64,000 bases of DNA from a virus: positions 28,111-92,110 of the IMG/VR virus record IMGVR_UViG_3300022842_000007; one strand, written 5' to 3'. This document shows positions 33,163-42,007 of this stretch, piece by piece (position 1 is the first letter of the stretch; each line of letters opens with the position of its first letter). The position numbers were made by a program, and so were the translations under genes. The notes beneath the pieces were generated by a model. It was not told the DNA's origin. It ran no database searches and saw only the letters and a list, made by a program, of their open reading frames with translations.

Positions 33163-34910
33163 TATGTTCCGTCACTTGGTGGATTGTCATCTGGTGCTAA
33201 GTCTAAGAGTGAAGATAGCGGTTGTGCAGATGCTATGTTCCCTTCATCATTATTTATGTAAATATTATCATCGTTATTAATAAATCCAGATTGCAATGAT
33301 TTATCGACCGAGGTATAGCCTGTTTCAGTTCTAACATTCTCGTCCACTCTTAACCAGAGTGTTCCTGACCAACGATACAATACATTCGGTGAGTAATCGA
33401 TTCGTAAGAAGTAATATCCTACTGTAGGTGATGATGGGAATGAGATTCCTGCACCAGTCGGCAAGCCATTAGGGGCAGTACCATCACCAGTTAAGTATCC
33501 TGATGTGTAACCAAATGACTTTGGCGTAGAACGAGCAATGAATTGGAATCTAGGATCACAATCTGCTCTATAGTCCATTGTGTTAGGACCATATGGCTCA
33601 GTACCTGTGAAGCCTGACTGTTCAGGATCTTGGTCTGCCGTTGCATAAGTGTTATCAGCCGTACCATATGGACCAGTAACTGGTCCAGAAATATTAACTG
33701 CTAATAATTTAGTACCTTCTAGTGCTCCTGAGCCTGTAGCAGACATCTCTGGTGCTTCAATCATTATCGATAAGCTTGCTTCTACGAATTTAGCAATCAC
33801 CTGATCTAGGTCAATATCTTGACCCTTCATTTTAGACTGCATAACTTCAAGCACTTCTTTTGGTATCTTTATGCCAGTTGATGCGTTTCTATAGTTAGCA
33901 CTTTTCATCGTCACTACTTGGCCGGTTGCTGATAATGGTGAATTGCCTGGCATCCATGCTCGAACATCAGTCGGCGGTGCCGGTTGATTCTCTTTCTGAG
34001 ACAAAACACCATTTGCTTCGTACAATCCATAAGTAGGGATAATGTAAAACTTCGAGGAGTCATATCCTGCTTTCGGTAGAATCCGATCTGCTTCTTTTAG
34101 TACAGCATCATTGATTCTAATATTTTCGTTGTAACGGCCTAATACATCTTTTAATGTATTAGATGCGTCTAGTTCCCAATATAGATCAGGGTCAGTTGCA
34201 CCAGGTTTAGTACCAGCTGGTACTTCTTGCAATGATGTGTAATTTTTATCACCGAACGTAATTACATATCCAGGTGGATAATCTGATGTTATATCCCAAT
34301 CTCCTAGGTAGTTGTCGATGTCGGTTGGTTGTTCAAGGATATTAGAGAACTCTTGGCTATCAACCATTTTCTCACATTTAATACGCCAAAGATGCGGGTA
34401 CCAATCAGACGCAAATCCTTCACTTGCGTAGTTCGAATCCGTAACTTGATAAAATCTTCTCAGTGCAGTTGGGAATGTCTCGTTAAGACCATCGTAGTCA
34501 AGCAAGTGAGGTAACTCAATGACATCACCGACCATTAATTTTCTACCAACGATGTCAATCATATTATTGTAATGAATAGTTACAAAAATAGTATCATTAC
34601 TTAAGAATAAACCGAATTGGCTCAGGTCAAAATCTAAGTTCTGTACATTATAATGACCACGTAATCTGTAAATATCTTTTGCATACTTTCTATCTCTGTT
34701 CTCTAGGAACAGTAAATCTTGTATGTTATTTGGGTTTAATGCATCATATTGTGGTTGACTGAAATCTGCTGAGGCACCTTGGTCCTCAGGACCAAGATAT
34801 TTGTGTACGAACAAGTCCGTACCGCCCACAGTCATTTGTTCAGAAATATTTCTGTCGAAAAAACGGTAGTCGTTTTGTTTTTCTTCTCTGTATAAACTGA
34901 GTCTAGGCAT
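33162..34910 (-). CDS. 14: neck protein gp14, enlarged
   Basis: The protein from ATG 34910 has 582 residues against 256 in T4 gp14. An opening RFFDRNISEQMTVGGTDLFVHKYLGP and following LSQFGLFLSNDTIFVTIH match gp14 of marine T4-like phages, which joins the neck ring to the tail. The C-terminal half has a module (TVGYYFLRIDYSPNVLYRWSG) common to phage neck and baseplate proteins. An upstream in-frame ATG would add 44 residues, but the late promoter lies 5 nt before ATG 34910, so that start is preferred. It heads the minus-strand block. Confidence 0.85.
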   Translation of the reverse strand: MPRLSLYREEKQNDYRFFDRNISEQMTVGGTDLFVHKYLGPEDQGASADFSQPQYDALNPNNIQDLLFLENRDRKYAKDIYRLRGHYNVQNLDFDLSQFGLFLSNDTIFVTIHYNNMIDIVGRKLMVGDVIELPHLLDYDGLNETFPTALRRFYQVTDSNYASEGFASDWYPHLWRIKCEKMVDSQEFSNILEQPTDIDNYLGDWDITSDYPPGYVITFGDKNYTSLQEVPAGTKPGATDPDLYWELDASNTLKDVLGRYNENIRINDAVLKEADRILPKAGYDSSKFYIIPTYGLYEANGVLSQKENQPAPPTDVRAWMPGNSPLSATGQVVTMKSANYRNASTGIKIPKEVLEVMQSKMKGQDIDLDQVIAKFVEASLSIMIEAPEMSATGSGALEGTKLLAVNISGPVTGPYGTADNTYATADQDPEQSGFTGTEPYGPNTMDYRADCDPRFQFIARSTPKSFGYTSGYLTGDGTAPNGLPTGAGISFPSSPTVGYYFLRIDYSPNVLYRWSGTLWLRVDENVRTETGYTSVDKSLQSGFINNDDNIYINNDEGNIASAQPLSSLLDLAPDDNPPSDGT

Positions 34911-34915
34911 ATATA

Positions 34916-34923
34916 TATTTATC
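34916..34923 (-). promoter_or_regulatory. late promoter, GATAAATA (minus strand)
   Basis: Read on the minus strand it is GATAAATA, ending 5 nt before the gp14 ATG. Confidence 0.65.
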
Positions 34924-35035
34924 GTAAAGAATGCCAAGTACATATTCTGGGGAAAAAAGATATTGCTTTGTAAAAAAATATAACGTATAATTCGCGAGAT
35001 ATATAAGTACGTATTAAAATTAGCAGAGGATACTA

Positions 35036-36181
35036 ATGGCAAAGAGAAAAGGAAAGCCGGTTTATTTTACCCCAGAACCGAAGTGGACAGACTATCAATC
35101 TATCACCGACCCAGATGCACAAGCAAAAGCATATCAGGATTGTCAGTACTTTATTCGTACTGAGATCGCAGATAAGAAAAAAATTACAATCATAAGAGCA
35201 TGGATAAAAGAGGAATCTGGTTGGCCTGACAAAGATATTGAGGTCATTCTTCGAAATCCAGACTGGGCATTCAGTACTCAATCTGAAGCTGTCTTCTTCA
35301 AAACAAAAGTAGGCTATCTGCCACAAGCAAATAGAGATTATGTTGAAAAGCAAAGGCCCGATTGGGTAGAGCGCGGTTTGCAAATTAAACAAGAAAAAGA
35401 AGAGAAGACCAGTGACAACCCGAATCGGCCCTCGATTCAAGACATTATGAATGACAAGTTACTTGAGGCTGGTGGGGAAATTGATGGTTTGATCGATGAA
35501 TGGTTTAAAAATAAACGTAAACTAGATGTGCCCATGATACAATCGAGTATAATGAAATTTCTTAATCTTTACAGTCCTTTAGCACAACATATACCCAAAT
35601 TAGTTTTGTTATATGAAAAAGAAAAGCTTGAGTTTATCGAAGTAATAAAAGGCAAAGACGACCAGTTAGTTGAGGGATATGAACATCTCACTAAAACAAA
35701 ATTAAAACAAAGTGTAATTCTTTATGATCACATCATAAGCACGTTAAATTCATATGCTACTCTCAAGATTCAATCTAGGACAAAACGCAAGACTAAGCCT
35801 ATCTCTCCCGAGAAGGCTGTATCTAAGTTAAAATATTTAAAAGAATTCACCACTGATCAACTGAAGCTGAAAAGCGTCAAACCAACTGCACTGCATCTAT
35901 CAAAAGAAGCATGGGTATATGATACAGGAAAACGTAAACTGCATCATTATGTAGCAGACGATTTAGGTGGAGAAATGTTTGTCAAGGGCAACACATTGCT
36001 AGGCTTTGATAAAGTAAAGAGTCAGATCAAAACTCTGCGCAAGCCTCATGAACAAATCAAAGAAGTAATGGGGAGCAAGCCAGCCGCAAGGACTTACTTC
36101 GACAAGATCAAATCTGTTGGCATTAGACCAACAGGTCGCTTCAACGACCATATCATTATCTTAAAGGCTCACCAGAGATAA
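35036..36181 (+). CDS. conserved late protein, unknown
   Basis: The 381-residue protein is basic and helical, with an N-terminal KRKGKPVYFTPEPKWTDY and a Lys-rich middle (SRTKRKTKPISPEK). I associate it with a conserved marine T4-like phage family placed near neck genes, but cannot name a function. It is divergent from gp14; the 125-nt gap holds the gp14 late promoter and a possible plus-strand element, TATATAAGTA. Its 3' end overlaps the gp13 late promoter. Confidence 0.7.
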   Translation: MAKRKGKPVYFTPEPKWTDYQSITDPDAQAKAYQDCQYFIRTEIADKKKITIIRAWIKEESGWPDKDIEVILRNPDWAFSTQSEAVFFKTKVGYLPQANRDYVEKQRPDWVERGLQIKQEKEEKTSDNPNRPSIQDIMNDKLLEAGGEIDGLIDEWFKNKRKLDVPMIQSSIMKFLNLYSPLAQHIPKLVLLYEKEKLEFIEVIKGKDDQLVEGYEHLTKTKLKQSVILYDHIISTLNSYATLKIQSRTKRKTKPISPEKAVSKLKYLKEFTTDQLKLKSVKPTALHLSKEAWVYDTGKRKLHHYVADDLGGEMFVKGNTLLGFDKVKSQIKTLRKPHEQIKEVMGSKPAARTYFDKIKSVGIRPTGRFNDHIIILKAHQR

Positions 36182-36184
36182 ATA
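36177..36184 (+). promoter_or_regulatory. late promoter, GATAAATA, over a stop codon
   Basis: The element includes the TAA stop of the upstream gene, and the gp13 ATG is 22 nt downstream with AGGAAA between. Confidence 0.65.
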
Positions 36185-36205
36185 CTCGTAACAGGAAATA
36201 TTTTT

Positions 36206-36991
36206 ATGGCAGCCGATAACTTAGCAGTACCAAACAACGAGAATCTTGAGCAACTTAAAGAAGACATGTTCGAAAACCTACGCATGCGTTTAGGTGACGG
36301 TATCATCGATATAGAACTTGATCCAAATCACTACGAACAAGCCTATAAATATGCTGTACTTACTTATAGACAAAGAGCAGAGAACTCGGTGCAGGAAACT
36401 TACACTTTGCTAACAGTAGAAAGAGATAGAGATACATACACGTTGCCGTCAGAGTTTATTAATGTCAGGCAAGTATTCAGAAGAACAATCGGTTTAGAGA
36501 CTGGGCCAGGCGCATCGTCATTCGATCCATTCTCAAGCGCCATCTTAAATACATACCTATTGAACTATAACCATTCAGGTGGTTTAGCAACATATGACTT
36601 CTATGCAAGCTATGTAGAACTTGCCGCAAGAATGTTCGGTGGCTTTGTAGTTTATACATTCGATTCAGTAACCAAACAAATCAGACTTGTCAGAGATTTT
36701 AAAGGCTCTGGAGAACAAATTCTTATATGGGCTGACATTTCTCGTCCAGAAACTTCGTTATTACAAGATCCAGGCATCACACCTTGGATATATGATTTCA
36801 CATTAGGAACACTCAAACTTATCATTGGTGAAGCACGTGAAAAGTTCTCGACTATTCAAGGTCCAGGTGGTGGTACTGCTCTAAACGGTGCCGCTATGAA
36901 AGCAGAAGGCAAAGCAGAGCAAGAAAGATGCCTGAAAGACCTCAGAGACTATGTTGATTACTCACAGCCACTCACTTGGGTTCAAGGCTAG
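36206..36991 (+). CDS. 13: neck protein gp13
   Basis: The 261-residue protein matches T4-type gp13 (309 residues), a head-tail neck protein. The N-terminal pattern LKEDMFENLRMRLGDGIIDIELDPNH followed by YKYAVLTYRQRAEN is the gp13-like opening (a helix, then LGxxVIxIELDxxQxxxAI.A). Later GSGEQILIWADISRPE fits the beta core. Its partner gp14 is on the opposite strand 1.3 kb away, unlike the collinear T4 order. Confidence 0.82.
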   Translation: MAADNLAVPNNENLEQLKEDMFENLRMRLGDGIIDIELDPNHYEQAYKYAVLTYRQRAENSVQETYTLLTVERDRDTYTLPSEFINVRQVFRRTIGLETGPGASSFDPFSSAILNTYLLNYNHSGGLATYDFYASYVELAARMFGGFVVYTFDSVTKQIRLVRDFKGSGEQILIWADISRPETSLLQDPGITPWIYDFTLGTLKLIIGEAREKFSTIQGPGGGTALNGAAMKAEGKAEQERCLKDLRDYVDYSQPLTWVQG

Positions 36992-36999
36992 CATCTAAG

Positions 37000-37146
37000 G
37001 TGATTAACAGTATTCAATTCACAGACAATATTTGGTATATCGGAATTGAATGTGGGGATATCGCATCCATGATGCCGTTTAAAGGCCATATCGACACTAT
37101 TGATATTACAACCACTGATTTAGAAAACGTAGACCCTTGTATCTGA
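37000..37146 (+). CDS. possible 48-residue protein
   Basis: A GTG-started frame of 48 codons fills most of the gap between gp13 and dNMP kinase. It has protein-like composition (SIQFTDNIWYIGIECGDIAS) and ends TGA. The ribosome site is weak (AAGG adjoining GTG). It is short and unsupported by any family. Confidence 0.4.
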   Translation: MINSIQFTDNIWYIGIECGDIASMMPFKGHIDTIDITTTDLENVDPCI

Positions 37147-37175
37147 ATGGGTAGAGTAGATTAGACCCAAAACAT

Positions 37176-37204
37176 TTGACTTTCGCTTCAATATACTCTA
37201 ATAT
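37176..37204 (+). promoter_or_regulatory. sigma70-like promoter of dNMP kinase
   Basis: TTGACT (37176-37181) and TAATAT (37199-37204) are 17 bp apart. ACCCAAAA lies 4-11 bp upstream of the -35, as also seen near other early-type promoters. Confidence 0.6.
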
Positions 37205-37228
37205 GACTATCTAAATAAAGGATTATCA

Positions 37229-37846
37229 ATGATAGTAGGTATTACAGGCTTGATGGGCAGTGGTAAAGATACCGCCGCTGATTATCTCATCGACGTTCAT
37301 GGTTTCACTAGACTCAGTTATGCAGGCGCCCTCAAAGATTCTATTTCCTCAATTTTTGGTTGGGACCGAGAAATGTTAGAAGGTACCACACCACGCAGTA
37401 GAGAATGGCGAGAAGAAGTCGATGTATGGTGGTCAAATAGATTACAAATGCCAGATTTAACTCCTCGTTGGGTTTTGCAGTATTGGGGAACAGAAGTAGC
37501 TAGGCGCACCTTTCACGATGATATCTGGATAGCATCTGTAGATAATAAAATGCGAGCTACAACCGACAATATTGTCATCACTGATTGTCGTTTTAAAAAT
37601 GAATTTACTTCAATCAAAAATGCTGGTGGTTTCACTATTCGAGTTGAACGAGGTGAACAACCGCTATGGCTACCATTTGCAAGAGATTATAATCTGACAA
37701 GTAACCCACAAGCATTGGCTGAGTTAACCAATTTCAATGTACATGCAAGTGAATACAGCGCCATTGGCGTAGAGTACGATTATAAGATTGATAACAATGG
37801 CACAATAGACGAGTTGCATAAAAACATAGAGCGCCGATTGTTTTAA
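37229..37846 (+). CDS. 1: deoxynucleoside monophosphate kinase (T4 gp1-like)
   Basis: The 205-residue protein has a P-loop GLMGSGKDT (residues 7-15) and matches T4 gp1-type dNMP kinase, which phosphorylates dNMPs from host DNA breakdown to dNDPs. WVLQYWGTEVARR and ITDCRFKNE are characteristic downstream segments, the latter being a Walker B-like core. It has its own sigma70-like promoter inside a late region. Confidence 0.88.
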   Translation: MIVGITGLMGSGKDTAADYLIDVHGFTRLSYAGALKDSISSIFGWDREMLEGTTPRSREWREEVDVWWSNRLQMPDLTPRWVLQYWGTEVARRTFHDDIWIASVDNKMRATTDNIVITDCRFKNEFTSIKNAGGFTIRVERGEQPLWLPFARDYNLTSNPQALAELTNFNVHASEYSAIGVEYDYKIDNNGTIDELHKNIERRLF

Positions 37847-38193
37847 TAATCTACAGTTAAATCTCCACGTATCCACAATACGTTCTTTTTCTTAACAACC
37901 TCGACGCAGTTTAAGCAGATCGTTCTTAGATTTGTAAAATCTGTGTTTTGTGGGTTACCATCTATATGAAACACTGTCATTTGGCTAGAGTATAAACCCT
38001 GAAAGCCACAAAGAAAACAAGTAGTATCTTTCTTGTATCCTGCTTTTTGCCACAAGTATACAGTCGCCCTCTTAGGATTATTCTTCCCACAGGTATCGCA
38101 TATGCTCCGATAATGTCGAGTGCCGTTCTTTATATAATTGACGGCACATACATTTTTGTTGCATTTTTTGCATATTGGTCTTGACACTGACAT
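37843..38193 (-). CDS. zinc-ribbon HNH-like protein
   Basis: The 116-residue minus-strand protein has three CxxC pairs (CKKC, CDTC, CFLC) and a final FHIDGNPQNTDFTNLRTICLNC. That is an HNH-nuclease-type core in which H-x-D-G-N, N and N-L-x-x-x-C are retained. It could be a small DNA nuclease or a DNA-binding zinc protein. It ends 4 nt into the dNMP kinase gene. The start codon is 5 nt from a CATAAATA element on its strand. Confidence 0.72.
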   Translation of the reverse strand: MSVSRPICKKCNKNVCAVNYIKNGTRHYRSICDTCGKNNPKRATVYLWQKAGYKKDTTCFLCGFQGLYSSQMTVFHIDGNPQNTDFTNLRTICLNCVEVVKKKNVLWIRGDLTVDY

Positions 38194-38198
38194 ATACG

Positions 38199-38206
38199 TA
38201 TTTATG
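38199..38206 (-). promoter_or_regulatory. variant late promoter (CATAAATA, minus strand)
   Basis: Read on the minus strand it is CATAAATA, ending 5 nt before the ATG of the zinc-ribbon gene, the spacing shared by other leaderless-type late genes. Confidence 0.5.
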
Positions 38207-38251
38207 AAATACCTTCGAAGGTGTCGTTATCCGCTATTTTTTTCATTCCGA

Positions 38252-38259
38252 GATAAATA
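38252..38259 (+). promoter_or_regulatory. late promoter, GATAAATA, of gp18
   Basis: It ends 5 nt before the ATG of a 19-codon leader frame and 55 nt before the sheath ATG. Confidence 0.68.
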
Positions 38260-38264
38260 ATAGT

Positions 38265-38324
38265 ATGAAAAACACAGGGTGTAACCCTCACAATCATACA
38301 AAAGGACTAATATTATGGCACTAA
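38265..38324 (+). CDS. possible leader peptide upstream of gp18
   Basis: A 19-residue frame (MKNTGCNPHNHTKGLILWH) starts exactly 5 nt after the late promoter and ends 10 nt inside gp18, out of frame. If translated from a leaderless mRNA, ribosomes would terminate next to the gp18 start and its AAGGA site, which would couple the two. It may also be chance. Confidence 0.4.
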   Translation: MKNTGCNPHNHTKGLILWH

Positions 38325-41300
38325 CATCACCAGGCGTACAAGTATCGATAATTGATGAAAGTCAATATCTGGCAGGGGCTCCTGCATCAATCCCATTTAT
38401 TGTTTTAGCAACAGCAGAAAACAAAGCGGACCCAACAAGTACCGGCACAGCGGCGGCAACCACTGCGGCTAATGCAGGTAAAATGTATAGAGTTACAAGT
38501 CAACGCGACCTGGTTACTTTATATGGAAACCCATTCTTCTATTCTTCAGCAAGCGGAACAGCACTTCAAGGATATGAATTAAATGAATACGGTTTGTTAG
38601 CGGCTTACTCAGCACTTGGTATTTCTAATCAAGTTTTCTGTTTAAGAGCAGACATTGATCTAGCTAGTTTAGTGGGATCAACAGGTCGCCCAACAGGAGC
38701 TCCTAAAAACGGTTCTTACTGGTTAGACACAACTAGTTCTACTTGGGGAATTAACGAATTTAATGCAACAACCGGCGCATTTACTGCAACGGCACCAACT
38801 GTTATATCACTATCTACTTTAGTATCAGCTGGCGCACCATTATCATCAATCGGAAATATCGGTGATTATGCAATTGTATCAATCCCTGATTATACATTAC
38901 CAAATTCATCTACTGCACCAACTTATTGGTACAAAGATCGCACTAACACTTGGGTAGGCATAGGAAGTACAGGATGGCTTTCTGCTCATCCTGCACTTCA
39001 AAGTACAGTTTCAGATCCTGTACTAACAGCTACTGATACTGTTACTTTCGTTCTAAACGGAACAAACAGTGCAGTGCTTACTGTTTCGGCAGCACCTAAC
39101 AACACTGTAGCAGACTTAGCATCACAGATTAATGCATTGAATTGGAAGTGGATCTCAGCGGCAGTAGAGTCTGGTAAACTTACTATCTATTCTGCTCAAA
39201 CAGGTGGAAGCACAGTCGATCCTTACTACGTTAGATTTAACGATGCAGGCTCCGGCGACACCATTATGGCTGATTTAGGATTTACTGGTACTACAGTAAC
39301 TGGATTTCAACCTAAAGCATTCTACGGCACATCTGCTCAACAACCATCATGGCAAGTTGGGCAGGCTGCACCAGCTCCAACTGGATCTGTTTGGGTTAAA
39401 GTAGCAGGAACTGGCTTACAGCCAGTTATCTCAGAGTATGATTCAACATCTATATCATATACTGCAAAGACACCAACATTTGCTTCAAGTGACTGGGCAC
39501 AGATTTATGCTTCAGACTCAACAGGCGGACAAGCAATACCAGCTGGTAGTGTTTATGCACAGTATGGATTTGATTCAGATTACTTAGCTAGCCCACTTTA
39601 CTATTTCTACAGAGCCACAACAGGTGCAACTACAGTTCAGGGTACTAATACGACTCCTGACTTTACATCTGGTCCTTACGTTGCTTCTGTTCAAATTACT
39701 ACACCTGGCGCTTCTGCACTAAGTACTAAGTACACATTTAATCTAGCAAATAACACTGATGCAACAGACTTTGTAACTTCATGGCAATCAATGAATCTTC
39801 CTTATACATCAGCGACAGTTAATGATGACGGAACTATAACACTATCTCACACAGCAGGTGGAGTTATTGTATTAGATGATTTTTCTGATTCTACCGGTGT
39901 ATCTTCTGGTCTCTGGTTAGAAGCAGGATTCGAAGATGCAACAGTCGGATGCAAACCTGGACCATTCAGAAATGATATTTCATTCTCTGTAACACAAAGT
40001 TCAACTACAGGGTCAGGCGCAGGCTTAAACATTGCTGTATCAAACGATTATGGCTACTATACTTTCGAACCAACAAGTGTTGGTTCAGGTGGTACTGGTC
40101 ATGCAGTCGGAGATCAAGTTACGTTCTTAGGCTCTGGCTTAGGTGGAGCTACAACAGCTAATGATTTAGTCGTTGTTGTTTCTTCTGTGAATGCTGGCGT
40201 AGTTACTTCTTATACTTGGTTCTCAGGTGTAGGTGCAAACGCATTTACAGTTCAATTGTCTAACTGGAAAGAGTTTTCTGTTACTACAACAGGCGCGAAT
40301 TCATTGACAGCGAACGAAGGCGCTCCAACAGCAGTCCCAACTAACATGGCTAACTGGTATTACTCATCAACTGATCAAGTTGATATTATGGTAAACTACG
40401 GTGGCGGATGGAAGGGTTATAAAAATCAAGGATATGATGCAAATGGATTACCTAGCCCATCAGTAGCTAACGCAACTAATGCAAATGGTCCACTAGTAAG
40501 TGCGACTGAGCCGACTACACAAGATAATGCTGGCTTATCAGCATTAGTATACGGCGATCTTTGGTTAAGCACTGCTGATTTAGAACGGTATCCTCTTCTG
40601 TATAGATATCAACAAATTACTCAAGTAGGTGGCGGATCAGCAACTGATGAATGGGTGTTAATAGACAACTCAGATCAAACTAATCCATCTGGAATTTTGT
40701 TTAATGACGTTCGTTGGGCAACTAATGCTACAACTAACCCAGCAAATGATCCAATTCCAACTGTTATCTCATTGCTATCAAGTGATTACGCAGATATTGA
40801 TGCTCCTTCAGAAGCAAACTACCCACAAGGTATGTTAGTTTGGAACACAAGACGTTCTAGTTACAATGTAAAACAGTACAGAGTTAACTGGTTTAATGCT
40901 GACAGATTCCCAAATAAAGTTCTTCCTTCTGAGAAGGATGCATGGGTAACTGCTTCAGGCGAACAATCAAACGGCGCTATGTATGCAGGTCGTAAAGCAC
41001 AAAGAGCAATGGTTGTACAGTCAATGAGGTCAGCGATAGACAGCAATACGGCTATCAGAGATGAAGATAACTTCTTCAATTTACAAGCATCTCCGAACTA
41101 CCCAGAACTACAACCCAATATGATTGCGTTGAACTCTGACAGAGGTGAGACATCTTACATTGTTGGTGATACTCCAATGAGACTTAAAGATGATGCAACT
41201 GAAATTCAGGCTTGGGCAACTAACACAGCGTTAGCGGCTTCTACAGGAGAAGACGGACTTGTAACTAGAAATACTTACATGGGTCTATTCTATCCATCGG

Positions 41301-41926
41301 GTATCACTACTGACTTAGCAGGTAAATTAGTGGCTGTTCCATCATCACACATGATGATAAGAACAATGTTGCGTAACGATAATGTTGCTTATCCTTGGTT
41401 AGCTCCAGCGGGAACTAGACGTGGACTTATTGACAATGCGGCAAACATTGGTTATCTTGATGCAGAGGGCGAGTTCCAAGCAATAAGAACACGCATTGGT
41501 ATCAGAGATGTGTTATACACAAACTTTATCAACCCAATGGTATTCTTCACAGGTAATGGTTTATTGAACTATGGTAACAAAACATCATTCAATTCATCAT
41601 CTGCACTTGATAGAATCAACGTAGCACGATTGATTGCTTACATACGTAGACAATTGATATTAGCGGCGAGACCATTCGTATTCGAACCAAACGATGCTCA
41701 AACAAGAAAGTCTATTACATCAGTAGTAGAGTCATTGTTCCAGGATCTAGTTTCAACACGTGGTTTGTATGACTATTCAATTGTTTGTGATTCATCTAAC
41801 AATACACCAGCAAGAATAGATAGAAATGAACTTTGGATCGACATAGCAGTGGAGCCAGTCAAGGCGGCTGAATTCATCTATGTTCCAGTTAGAATATTCA
41901 ACACTGGCGAATTATCAGGTTCATAA
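38315..41926 (+). CDS. 18: tail sheath protein gp18, unusually large
   Basis: The 1203-residue protein matches T4 gp18, the contractile sheath. Its N-terminus (TSPGVQVSIIDESQY, then PFIVLATAENKADP) and C-terminus (GLVTRNTYMGLFYPSGI, LAPAGTRRGLIDN, YVPVRIFNTGELSGS) are sheath signatures. T4 gp18 has 659 residues, so this one carries extra inserted domains in the middle (about residues 120-700). The inserts are Ser/Thr/Gly-rich beta modules, with repeated PKNGSYWLDT and PTGSVWVKV motifs. They would decorate the outside of the sheath. A leader frame and late promoter precede it; a strong terminator follows. Confidence 0.93.
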   Translation: MALTSPGVQVSIIDESQYLAGAPASIPFIVLATAENKADPTSTGTAAATTAANAGKMYRVTSQRDLVTLYGNPFFYSSASGTALQGYELNEYGLLAAYSALGISNQVFCLRADIDLASLVGSTGRPTGAPKNGSYWLDTTSSTWGINEFNATTGAFTATAPTVISLSTLVSAGAPLSSIGNIGDYAIVSIPDYTLPNSSTAPTYWYKDRTNTWVGIGSTGWLSAHPALQSTVSDPVLTATDTVTFVLNGTNSAVLTVSAAPNNTVADLASQINALNWKWISAAVESGKLTIYSAQTGGSTVDPYYVRFNDAGSGDTIMADLGFTGTTVTGFQPKAFYGTSAQQPSWQVGQAAPAPTGSVWVKVAGTGLQPVISEYDSTSISYTAKTPTFASSDWAQIYASDSTGGQAIPAGSVYAQYGFDSDYLASPLYYFYRATTGATTVQGTNTTPDFTSGPYVASVQITTPGASALSTKYTFNLANNTDATDFVTSWQSMNLPYTSATVNDDGTITLSHTAGGVIVLDDFSDSTGVSSGLWLEAGFEDATVGCKPGPFRNDISFSVTQSSTTGSGAGLNIAVSNDYGYYTFEPTSVGSGGTGHAVGDQVTFLGSGLGGATTANDLVVVVSSVNAGVVTSYTWFSGVGANAFTVQLSNWKEFSVTTTGANSLTANEGAPTAVPTNMANWYYSSTDQVDIMVNYGGGWKGYKNQGYDANGLPSPSVANATNANGPLVSATEPTTQDNAGLSALVYGDLWLSTADLERYPLLYRYQQITQVGGGSATDEWVLIDNSDQTNPSGILFNDVRWATNATTNPANDPIPTVISLLSSDYADIDAPSEANYPQGMLVWNTRRSSYNVKQYRVNWFNADRFPNKVLPSEKDAWVTASGEQSNGAMYAGRKAQRAMVVQSMRSAIDSNTAIRDEDNFFNLQASPNYPELQPNMIALNSDRGETSYIVGDTPMRLKDDATEIQAWATNTALAASTGEDGLVTRNTYMGLFYPSGITTDLAGKLVAVPSSHMMIRTMLRNDNVAYPWLAPAGTRRGLIDNAANIGYLDAEGEFQAIRTRIGIRDVLYTNFINPMVFFTGNGLLNYGNKTSFNSSSALDRINVARLIAYIRRQLILAARPFVFEPNDAQTRKSITSVVESLFQDLVSTRGLYDYSIVCDSSNNTPARIDRNELWIDIAVEPVKAAEFIYVPVRIFNTGELSGS

Positions 41927-41931
41927 GAAAT

Positions 41932-41960
41932 ATCAAAGAGGCTTCGGCCTCTTTGATTTT
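41932..41960 (+). terminator. rho-independent terminator after gp18
   Basis: An 11-bp perfect stem (ATCAAAGAGGC with GCCTCTTTGAT) with TTCG loop is followed by a T tract. Confidence 0.9.
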
Positions 41961-41964
41961 AAAA

Positions 41965-41972
41965 GATAAATA
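41965..41972 (+). promoter_or_regulatory. late promoter, GATAAATA, of gp19
   Basis: It lies 35 nt before the tube ATG with AGGAG between, immediately after the gp18 terminator, so the tube has an independent transcript. Confidence 0.72.
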
Positions 41973-42007
41973 TATATAGATATATTTAATATTAGGAGAT
42001 TAATAAC

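Noticed and set aside
34420-34445. T-loop-like GTTCGAATCC as part of a tRNA
   Set aside because: It lies inside gp14 and no acceptor or anticodon stem could be formed around it.
33162-35042. Longer 626-codon form of gp14
   Set aside because: The extra 44 residues are hydrophobic noise and would require transcription from upstream of the late promoter placed 5 nt before ATG 34910.
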